A stretch of 7,441 nucleotides of DNA from Actinomycetota bacterium (lineage in GTDB: Bacteria; Actinomycetota; Acidimicrobiia; Acidimicrobiales; Ilumatobacteraceae), in assembly GCA_005789925.1 (NCBI GenBank), contig SXWG01000104.1, positions 1 through 7,441 on the forward strand, read 5' to 3'. Both the position numbers and the translations under genes were made by a program. The notes beneath the pieces are model-generated. The model was not told the origin of the DNA, searched no databases, and worked only from the letters and a program-made list of their open reading frames with translations. Shown piece by piece: positions 1-5,116 of the stretch (positions are counted from its first letter, which is position 1; each line of letters begins with the position of its first letter).

Positions 1-61
1 TCACTCCGAAAGCAACCAAAACGACTCCGAAACCGAAAATGACGAGAAAGACAGTCCGCAT
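1..61 (-). CDS. Possible 5' end of a minus-strand membrane or exported protein, cut by the left edge
   Basis: Read on the minus strand from an ATG at 61-59, the twenty visible codons give a short basic start (MRT) followed by an almost uninterrupted hydrophobic run rich in V, F, L and G. That is what an N-terminal signal or membrane anchor looks like. The frame is closed upstream by a stop at 103-101, and no other ATG or GTG lies between that stop and this ATG. The ribosome-binding sequence is poor (an A-rich stretch only). If real, it is divergent from the exported-protein gene at 317. The alternative is that bases 1-74 encode the lysine-rich tail of a plus-strand gene in frame 3, or nothing at all. 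Too little is visible to name a family. Confidence 0.28.
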   Translation of the reverse strand, partial: MRTVFLVIFGFGVVLVAFGV

Positions 62-316
62 TGCCGTTCTTTGAGCACGTCTCGTACGCGGTAGTTGAGA
101 TCAGGCAGCACGGACTCAGAGCAAACGAGGAAACGCGACGTGAGAAGCCGAGCAAGTGAATTGGAGTAACTGACACCCCTTCAACGAGGGCCGGGCCGGC
201 AAGCAGTGACGCTGCGACAATCATTGAGGTACTGAATCGAGTCTTCTTGGACATATGCAGACCAGAGGTCAGCCGAGACTCTTGCTCTGCCTAGCTCCAA
301 TGGGTACCGTTCAGAT
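62..316. other. Non-coding region upstream of the exported-protein gene
   Basis: No convincing gene lies here. A minus-strand open frame that enters from inside the 317-1510 gene and ends at 181 has no protein-like signature. A GC-rich near-palindrome (GCCGG-G-CCGGC) sits at 190-200, but its one-base loop makes it a poor RNA hairpin. A 21-codon open frame at 255-320 ends in an ATGA overlap with the gene at 317. The rest presumably holds the promoter of the plus-strand pair and perhaps of the divergent frame at 61. Confidence 0.6.
282..310 (+). promoter_or_regulatory. Candidate promoter for a leaderless or near-leaderless transcript
   Basis: TTGCTC at 282-287 is followed after 17 bases by TACCGT at 305-310. 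The second box fits the actinobacterial TANNNT -10 pattern, and six bases separate it from the ATG at 317, so transcription would begin at or next to the start codon. This agrees with the lack of any purine-rich ribosome-binding site before 317. A three-position match is common by chance, so this is a suggestion only. Confidence 0.35.
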
Positions 317-1510
317 ATGAAACTGACGCGGATGGTGATGTCGCTGGCTGTGGTCACCGGAGTGGTCGGTTGTGTGGTCGGTGACGCCAGCGCCGCGAAG
401 GAATTCGACCCGGGTGACTTTGAGGTCACCATGAACCGGACCAACTCGGGGATGGGCCAGTCAAAGCCGACGATGACATGTGACGTGAGTGGGCAGAAGA
501 TGGTCATTCAGGACTACTTCACCAACGTCCTCCAGAAGTGGACGCCAGCACAGGGTCAACCAGCCCCGGTGGGTTGTGCGTCCTCACAAGAGTCCACCAT
601 GACGAATGCTGCATTGTCGGGCTCTGTCACGAACAAGACCGTCGGCGCTGGGGATATCACTCAAACCTGCGACATGCGACAGGAGATGGACACGTCATTC
701 ACTCTTGCTGCGACGATGTCGACCACACAAGGAACACCTCCGACCTTTGCAGTTTCGAACTTCAAGACGGTAATGGACGGTTATCAAGCCTGCGCGTGGG
801 CAATGACATTCAAGGATGTTTCCGTGACGAAGTTGTCGGGGACCATCGAGCAGACCTTCAGCTTCTCCAACGACACTGCTTCAGTGACATGTCCACCTGA
901 ATACGACGGCATGAAGTCAATGGGGGCACTCACCTGTGTGCCCATCGTGATGAACGCCAAGGTATTCGTGGTCGGCGGTGCAGGAGAGTACGCAGGTACG
1001 GGCGGAACCGGCTCGTTCTCGAATACAAACATCGCCCCGATCATGATTCCGAACTTCGGTGCATCGAAACAATCGGCCGGGGCATCGGTGATATTGTCCG
1101 CTGTGTCGAAAGCGTTTGCCTCCGCCAGCGTCCACACTCTTCCGGCGGGTGACAGAATGAAACTGACCTTGAAAACCGGCGCCAAGCCTGCCGTTCGACT
1201 TGTGAGTCCAGCACGGACCGGCACCAGTCGAACCCTCGGAGTGGGTCCTGACGGAGCGACGCCGCTCACCGTGAAGTTGTCAGCGGCCCCGGGAGCGTCG
1301 TGTGGAATTCGTGCCAAATCGGGGGCGAAGGCAAAGAGCGTTCTCGCGCCCAAGGCTGACGCCGACGGTGCCATTTCCACGACCGTCACAGCAGCCTCAT
1401 TGCGCTCAACATTGGGCGTGAAAGCTGGGTCCAAGGTGTCGCTTAGTGTGTCGTGTGTCGTCGGGGTACAGCGTGCCACTACGACACAAACCGTCACACT
1501 CGGCGCATAG
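317..1510 (+). CDS. Unrecognised exported protein with glycine-rich barrel-like motif
   Basis: I do not recognise a named family. The 397-residue product opens with K3 and R5, a hydrophobic stretch at about residues 6-22, and a signal peptidase I site at ASA|A (after A26). A lipobox-like VVGC (residues 16-19) is also present, so it could instead be a lipoprotein anchored at C19. The mature part has eight further cysteines (C55, C87, C118, C159, C192, C207, C329, C380), an even number compatible with four disulfides outside the cytoplasm. Residues 215-234 (VFVVGG.GEYAGTGGTGSF) resemble the glycine-rich strand signature of allene-oxide-cyclase/dirigent-like barrels, but this is only a motif resemblance. 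The last ~120 residues are Ser/Thr/Ala/Val-rich with regularly alternating strands, perhaps an Ig-like beta domain. The start at 317 is chosen for the intact signal peptide and the TANNNT box in front of it. The VOC gene follows 10 bp downstream and is probably co-transcribed. Confidence 0.85.
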   Translation: MKLTRMVMSLAVVTGVVGCVVGDASAAKEFDPGDFEVTMNRTNSGMGQSKPTMTCDVSGQKMVIQDYFTNVLQKWTPAQGQPAPVGCASSQESTMTNAALSGSVTNKTVGAGDITQTCDMRQEMDTSFTLAATMSTTQGTPPTFAVSNFKTVMDGYQACAWAMTFKDVSVTKLSGTIEQTFSFSNDTASVTCPPEYDGMKSMGALTCVPIVMNAKVFVVGGAGEYAGTGGTGSFSNTNIAPIMIPNFGASKQSAGASVILSAVSKAFASASVHTLPAGDRMKLTLKTGAKPAVRLVSPARTGTSRTLGVGPDGATPLTVKLSAAPGASCGIRAKSGAKAKSVLAPKADADGAISTTVTAASLRSTLGVKAGSKVSLSVSCVVGVQRATTTQTVTLGA

Positions 1511-1515
1511 GGGGA
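1510..1515 (+). promoter_or_regulatory. Ribosome-binding site fixing the VOC protein start
   Basis: GGGGGA ends five bases before the ATG at 1521 and overlaps the last base of the preceding stop codon. It is the best purine-rich ribosome-binding site seen before any gene in the window. It argues for 1521 over an in-frame upstream ATG at 1446, which would add 25 residues unlike the family N-terminus and lie inside the previous gene. Confidence 0.6.
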
Positions 1516-1520
1516 ATCAC

Positions 1521-1907
1521 ATGGCAACGACAGTGGGTCAGTACTGCATCAACGTCACGAACATCGAGGCATCTGAGAAGTTCTACACAGAGATCGTCGG
1601 GTTGAAAGTGCAGTCACGCACCGAAATTCCCGGCGTCCACGAAATCGTCCTAGCGGCCGACCAAGGTGGTGGACGTCTTCAATTGGCAGAGCATCACGAG
1701 ACACCGAAGCCGATTGACCACGGCTGGGCGCTCTGGAAGATCTATTTCAACGTCGACGATTGTGTGGCTGTTCACGACGCAGCAGTTGCTGCGGGTTTCA
1801 CTTCGACAATGGAACCGAAGCGGCTTGATCGTTGGCCGGTGACGGTCGCATTTATCGTCGATCCTGATGGATACACCATTGAGTTGATACAGCATCACCG
1901 CGACTGA
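1521..1907 (+). CDS. VOC (glyoxalase/bleomycin-resistance fold) family protein
   Basis: The 128-residue product is one VOC domain made of two beta-alpha-beta-beta-beta modules. The N-terminal module reads QYCINVTNIEASEKFYTEIVGL (in parts, residues 7-28), and the C-terminal one ends in the hallmark VDPDGYTIELIQ (113-124). Family members bind a divalent metal and act as glyoxalases, dioxygenases, epimerases or binding proteins. By eye against E. coli glyoxalase I, only the last ligand (E121) is kept. The first is Q7 (Gln is used in human glyoxalase I), the second aligns with Q54, and the third with K73. So true lactoylglutathione lyase activity is doubtful and the substrate is unknown. The length is normal for a single-unit member. 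It likely shares a transcript with the exported protein upstream. Its last 13 bases overlap the end of the minus-strand dioxygenase gene. Confidence 0.9.
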   Translation: MATTVGQYCINVTNIEASEKFYTEIVGLKVQSRTEIPGVHEIVLAADQGGGRLQLAEHHETPKPIDHGWALWKIYFNVDDCVAVHDAAVAAGFTSTMEPKRLDRWPVTVAFIVDPDGYTIELIQHHRD

Positions 1908-2701
1908 GGAAGCGAACGCCAGTCGCCCATCGCGTACGACGTCATAGAGAGTGAACCGAAGGTGTAGCCCTCGGCAAACGTCGACAACTTCCGCCCCGAC
2001 GCCTCAGCAAGCCCTGCGACATATAGAAGTGGGATGAAGTGCTCCGGGGTCGGGGCAACTGTGCGGAAGAGTCGGTGCTGTTGTATCGAGGCCAGATTGG
2101 CGGGTTGCGTGGTCACAATTTGTCGTACTTCTCCATCGAACTGCTCTGCCCATTCGAATCCACTGTCAACCATCGACCAGTCGATGAGGCCGAGGTTGTG
2201 TACGACGTTTCCTGAACCGAGCACCATCACGTCCTCGTCAACGAGAGGGGCAAGGCAAGCTCCTATCTGCATGTGCGTGGCGAACGATGCACGCGCGTCA
2301 ATGGACAACTGCACGACGGGCACGTCGGCTCGCGGATAGAGGTGGGCGAGCACGGACCACGTTCCATGATCAAGCCCCCAGTCGTGAGTGTCGGCTGTTG
2401 CATCGAATGACGAGAGCAACGAGACAATGTCGTTAGCGAGGCTGACATCACCAGCCGCTGGATAATCAAACCGTGACAGCTTGTCGGGAAAGCCACGAAA
2501 GTCATGGATCGTGCGTGGGTGCGACATGGCTGTAACTGCTGTCCTATCGATGTACCAATGCGCAGACACCGCGACGATCGCACGTGGCGTGGGAAGAGAC
2601 GCCGATATTTCACGCCAAGCGGTGGTGAACTGGTTCACTTCGAATGTGTTCATCGGGCTTCCGTGGCCGATGAACAGTGAACTGCCGTGTTTATCGTTCA
2701 T
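1895..2701 (-). CDS. Class III extradiol ring-cleavage dioxygenase, YgiD/DODA type
   Basis: The 268-residue product has the layout of the LigB-superfamily DODA group (4,5-DOPA dioxygenase extradiol; E. coli YgiD is of similar size). Family enzymes use a non-haem metal held by histidines to cleave catecholic rings. The key histidines are all present: FIGHGSPMN (H13), SAHW (H48), WGLDHGTWSVL (H112), GSGNVVHNLG (H168) and PEHFIPL (H221). H13, H48 and H221 are the likely metal ligands and H112/H168 active-site residues, by analogy with YgiD. I chose the ATG at 2701 because it places H13 near the N-terminus as in relatives. A longer in-frame start at 2776 would add 25 residues of poor character. 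The gene overlaps the end of the crotonase gene by 11 bp, so translation is likely coupled. It is the last gene of the minus-strand run, and no terminator was seen after it. Its real substrate is unknown. Confidence 0.92.
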   Translation of the reverse strand: MNDKHGSSLFIGHGSPMNTFEVNQFTTAWREISASLPTPRAIVAVSAHWYIDRTAVTAMSHPRTIHDFRGFPDKLSRFDYPAAGDVSLANDIVSLLSSFDATADTHDWGLDHGTWSVLAHLYPRADVPVVQLSIDARASFATHMQIGACLAPLVDEDVMVLGSGNVVHNLGLIDWSMVDSGFEWAEQFDGEVRQIVTTQPANLASIQQHRLFRTVAPTPEHFIPLLYVAGLAEASGRKLSTFAEGYTFGSLSMTSYAMGDWRSLPQSR

Positions 2702-3491
2702 TGATTGAGTCCGGGGTGCTCGTCCACTGTGGTGGACGCTTTTCCAGGTAGGCACGAACACTTTCGCGAGCATCATCTAGTTCCATGAGGCGAAGGTGAA
2801 GATCGGTTTCGAGGGTGTTCATCTCGTCTGGCGTCGATTGCCACGTGCTCCACAGCGCTGCTTTGCTGGCAGCAGCCGATGCTGGTGACACGTTGACCAC
2901 GATGTCCCTAGCAATCTCTTGAGCACGCGACAACACGTCGGCATGTGGGAGCACTTCACCGCATAAACCCATGCGGAGTGCGTCATCTCCGTTGAATGTC
3001 CGACCCGTGAGCAGAATGTCGGCCGCATTGGCAAAACCGACGATGCGCGGAAGAGTCCAATGCGACATGGCATCACCGAGCATCCCTCGTCGCACTTGAA
3101 CGATGCCATATTTGGCCTCTCTGGCGAAGATGCGGATGTCGCAATGCAATGTGAGGGTGAGGCCGATGCCGACAGCATGGCCATTCACAGCAGCGATCAC
3201 TGGTTTGCGGACATTCCACGCCGGGTATGACACGCCAGCCGAAGAAAATGTTGTTGCTTCACGAGGCTTGAAAGTGTCGTCTCCAGACGACATGTCTGCG
3301 CCGGCACAAAAGGCTGGAGGAGTGCCTGTGAGGATGACCACTCGGACGTCGTCGTTCACGTCGCATTCTTGAAACGCTCTGGACAACTCGTCACCCATTC
3401 CGTCACCGAACGCATTGCGGACCTCAGGTCTGTTCAGCGTGATTGTCGCAATGTGCTCGTCCACGTCGAAGCGAATGGTTCGGTAGGTCAT
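2691..3491 (-). CDS. Crotonase-fold protein (enoyl-CoA hydratase/isomerase-like) with altered active site
   Basis: The 266-residue length and motif order match the crotonase superfamily, soluble enzymes that act on acyl-CoA thioesters. Visible are TLNRPEVRNAF (18-28), the first oxyanion-hole segment AFCAGAD (60-66), the second oxyanion-hole segment NGHAVGIG (103-110), CDIRIFAREAKYG (117-129) and LPRIVG (147-152). Aligned by eye with rat mitochondrial hydratase with no gaps in this stretch, the two catalytic glutamates (E144, E164) correspond to T112 and Q132. A different acid, D140, sits where several actinobacterial relatives carry Pro-Glu. So the CoA-binding scaffold is intact, but simple enoyl hydration is doubtful; isomerase, hydrolase or another crotonase reaction is possible. 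The ATG at 3491 overlaps the TGA of the upstream oxidoreductase (ATGA), indicating coupled translation. No strong ribosome-binding site precedes it. Confidence 0.92.
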   Translation of the reverse strand: MTYRTIRFDVDEHIATITLNRPEVRNAFGDGMGDELSRAFQECDVNDDVRVVILTGTPPAFCAGADMSSGDDTFKPREATTFSSAGVSYPAWNVRKPVIAAVNGHAVGIGLTLTLHCDIRIFAREAKYGIVQVRRGMLGDAMSHWTLPRIVGFANAADILLTGRTFNGDDALRMGLCGEVLPHADVLSRAQEIARDIVVNVSPASAAASKAALWSTWQSTPDEMNTLETDLHLRLMELDDARESVRAYLEKRPPQWTSTPDSINER

Positions 3492-4504
3492 GTAGAACGC
3501 ACCGCTGCAAACGCTTCGACGAATTCAGCAAGGAGGTCATCGTCGGGACTGAACGCGGGAAAATAGGCGCACACACGGTTCGCAAAACTGCCGACACGTG
3601 CGACAATCTGCTCGGCGCATTGTCGTGGAGTGCCGTAGACGCCGATGCGTCCCATCAAGTCGTCAGAGATGAGACCACTCATTTCCATCCATTCACCCCG
3701 TTTCGACATCTCATTCAGCCGCGGTTGAAGGTCTCCGTGGTCTTCCGCGTCGAGAACGGTTCGATACGAAGGTGTCGAACCGTAAAAAGCCATCAAGGTC
3801 TTGATGTTGCGCGCTCGTTCCAGCTCTTCATCGGTGCGTCCCATGCCAACGATGATTTCGGCGATCAGTTCGATGTCATCGTCTGCCCGGCCCGATGATG
3901 AGAGCCCCCTTGTGACCGCAGGCAATGTGACCGTCTCTAAATGGCGCGCAGAATTGAAAGGCATGATGAGGATGCCGTCAGACACCGACGCAGCCATTTC
4001 TGTCATTTTCGGCCCGAGTGCTCCGACTAACACCTTCGGTACCCCGTAGGGGTTCGGCCCCGGATTGAAGTTTGGAGTCATCAGGGTGTGTCGTGTGAAT
4101 CGCCCCTCATAACGAAGTTGGGTGCCGTGTTGCCACGAGTCGAGGATGGCTTTAGTTGCTTGCACCCATTCACCCATGCGTGTGACGGGTTCAGACCATG
4201 TCGATCCGTATCGCTTCTCAATATGTGGCCTGATCTGAGACCCGAGGCCGAGACGGAATCGACCGTGCGACAGCTGCCCCAGGTCCCATGCCGCATGAGC
4301 AAGATGGAGAGGACTACGGGGAAAAGCAATTGCGACGTTCGTCATCAGATCAAGCGAGCAGGCTGGTGCTGCGGCCACCAATGGAAAGAACAAGTCGTGA
4401 GCATTCTCGAATGTGAAGATGCCGTCGACACCGAGTGTCTCGAGTTCCGCGGCTCGCTGCGCGGCATTGTCGAGTGGCGCGTTGAGCCACACGTCCAACT
4501 TCAT
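3488..4504 (-). CDS. Luciferase-like (LLM class) probable F420-dependent oxidoreductase, MSMEG_2256-like
   Basis: The 338-residue product has the bacterial luciferase-like TIM-barrel pattern. It resembles the TIGR03617 group (MSMEG_2256 type) predicted to use coenzyme F420. Recognisable blocks are the N-terminal MKLDVWL, GVDGIFTFENAHD (25-37), AFPRSPLHLAHAAWDLGQLS (60-79), GRFRLGLGSQIRPHIEKRYG (81-100), TRHTLMTPNFNPGPNPYG (137-154), PKVLVGALGPKMTEMAA (156-172), SDGILIMPFN (175-184) and the C-terminal LMGRIGVYGTP (283-293). Family members move hydride between a deazaflavin or flavin and a small organic substrate in the cytoplasm. The substrate here is unknown, and F420 rather than FMN is an inference from family. 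The ATG at 4504 is chosen because the family N-terminus begins there. An in-frame ATG at 4633 would add 43 low-complexity residues and overlap the DUF4395 gene. It lies 58 bp after DUF4395 and overlaps the crotonase start by 4 bp. Confidence 0.92.
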   Translation of the reverse strand: MKLDVWLNAPLDNAAQRAAELETLGVDGIFTFENAHDLFFPLVAAAPACSLDLMTNVAIAFPRSPLHLAHAAWDLGQLSHGRFRLGLGSQIRPHIEKRYGSTWSEPVTRMGEWVQATKAILDSWQHGTQLRYEGRFTRHTLMTPNFNPGPNPYGVPKVLVGALGPKMTEMAASVSDGILIMPFNSARHLETVTLPAVTRGLSSSGRADDDIELIAEIIVGMGRTDEELERARNIKTLMAFYGSTPSYRTVLDAEDHGDLQPRLNEMSKRGEWMEMSGLISDDLMGRIGVYGTPRQCAEQIVARVGSFANRVCAYFPAFSPDDDLLAEFVEAFAAVRST

Positions 4505-4562
4505 GCCACTCACAGAAGTAGACGGTAGTCCGGTGGCGTCCTGCGACAGTACGTGCTCTTGG

Positions 4563-5051
4563 TCAGGCGGCTTGGATGCGGCGTGAGATGTCGTTGCACT
4601 CTTCACACACTGACTCGGGAAGAATTCCGACACGCATCATGGCGTAGAACATCTTGCAACCGATGCAAACTCCCGCAAAAGCCTCGAGGCTTGCAGCAGC
4701 CGCAAGCATCGCAATGACGACGCGCGACGTCGTGCCAAGGTCGAGCAACAACAGGATGCTTGCGGTTACAGAGAATGCAGCACCAATTCCTTGGGCGAAT
4801 CGTTTCGGTGGCCCTGGGCAGAGCTTGTGCTTGACGTTGATGCGGGGCACGAGGACTTTTGTGGCGAGAAGTCCGAGCGGGCTGAACCGCGGTCCCGAGA
4901 GGACTCGAGCAATGAAACCGTAGGTGAGGGGCACGAGGATCCACCCGTTACCTGTTGCGACATAAGCGACGGACATGGCGACAGCACCAGTGGCGACGAG
5001 GCGCGCAGCCGTCTCGTTGACAATGGAGGGGAAAGACAGAATCGAGGCCAC
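4563..5051 (-). CDS. DUF4395 family membrane protein with two CxxC pairs
   Basis: This 162-residue product fits DUF4395, a family of small bacterial membrane proteins of unknown function. About four hydrophobic segments are seen (roughly residues 17-32, 36-50, 86-103 and 110-128). Between the second and third lie the family-typical GPRFSPLG (53-60) and CPGPPKRFAQGIGA (78-91). The C-terminal part has two cysteine pairs, GVCIGCKMF (C129, C132) and SVCEECNDI (C149, C152), plus C78. These look suited to redox or metal chemistry, which the family has not been shown to do. The start is GTG at 5051, just after an in-frame stop at 5063-5061, so no longer start is possible; a later in-frame ATG (M26) would remove the first membrane segment. 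No good ribosome-binding site is seen, but a TAGGCT box lies six bases upstream. Two hairpins separate it from the acyl-CoA dehydrogenase. Confidence 0.88.
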   Translation of the reverse strand: MASILSFPSIVNETAARLVATGAVAMSVAYVATGNGWILVPLTYGFIARVLSGPRFSPLGLLATKVLVPRINVKHKLCPGPPKRFAQGIGAAFSVTASILLLLDLGTTSRVVIAMLAAAASLEAFAGVCIGCKMFYAMMRVGILPESVCEECNDISRRIQAA

Positions 5052-5057
5052 AACGTG

Positions 5058-5063
5058 AGCCTA
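5058..5063 (-). promoter_or_regulatory. Possible -10 box in front of DUF4395
   Basis: On the minus strand TAGGCT (TANNNT) lies six bases before the GTG at 5051, the same spacing as the box before the gene at 317. No clear -35 sequence is found 17-18 bases further upstream, where the duplicated hairpin lies. Such a match is frequent by chance; it is recorded because the gene has no visible ribosome-binding site and follows two terminator-like hairpins. Confidence 0.22.
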
Positions 5064-5065
5064 CG

Positions 5066-5084
5066 GCCGCGCTAGTTGCGCGGC
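5066..5084 (-). terminator. Second, identical GC-rich hairpin before DUF4395
   Basis: The same 7-bp stem and 5-base loop as at 5098-5116, produced by the tandem duplication. It lies entirely between genes, ending 14 bases before the GTG of DUF4395. Two hairpins in series could act as a tandem terminator separating the acyl-CoA dehydrogenase from the DUF4395 block, or as a processing or stability element. No T-run is present. Confidence 0.45.
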
Positions 5085-5097
5085 ACTGTGTGTCTAG

Positions 5098-5116
5098 GCC
5101 GCGCTAGTTGCGCGGC
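5098..5116 (-). terminator. GC-rich hairpin at the acyl-CoA dehydrogenase stop codon (first of two on the message)
   Basis: Perfect 7-bp stem GCCGCGC / GCGCGGC with a 5-base loop (TAGTT on the plus strand). The TAG stop codon of the acyl-CoA dehydrogenase (5106-5104) spans the loop/stem junction. No T-run follows on the minus strand, so a classical intrinsic terminator is not shown. Actinobacterial terminators often lack the T-run. It could also stabilise the 3' end. Confidence 0.5.

Noticed and set aside
190..200. GC-rich near-palindrome GCCGG-G-CCGGC as an operator or terminator
   Set aside because: The one-base centre cannot form a normal RNA loop, there is no T-run, and GC-rich palindromes of this size arise readily by chance.
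181..507. Minus-strand open frame spanning the upstream region of the exported-protein gene
   Set aside because: Most of it is antisense to the N-terminal part of the exported protein, its tail has no motif, and no start signal is seen.
784..1527. Long minus-strand open frame (247 codons) opposite the exported-protein gene
   Set aside because: It has no family motif, and the plus strand here has a signal peptide, a conserved-looking beta protein and a closely spaced downstream gene. The frame is open as a by-product of codon use.
2702..2776. N-terminal extension of the dioxygenase
   Set aside because: It would overlap the crotonase gene by 86 bp and push the first metal histidine away from the N-terminus, unlike YgiD-type proteins.
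3443..3898. Plus-strand open frame opposite the luciferase-like and crotonase genes
   Set aside because: It runs across the junction of two clear minus-strand genes and has no protein-like features.
4505..4633. N-terminal extension of the MSMEG_2256-like oxidoreductase
   Set aside because: The extra 43 residues are Ser/Thr/Pro-rich and unlike the family, and they would overlap the DUF4395 gene by 71 bp.
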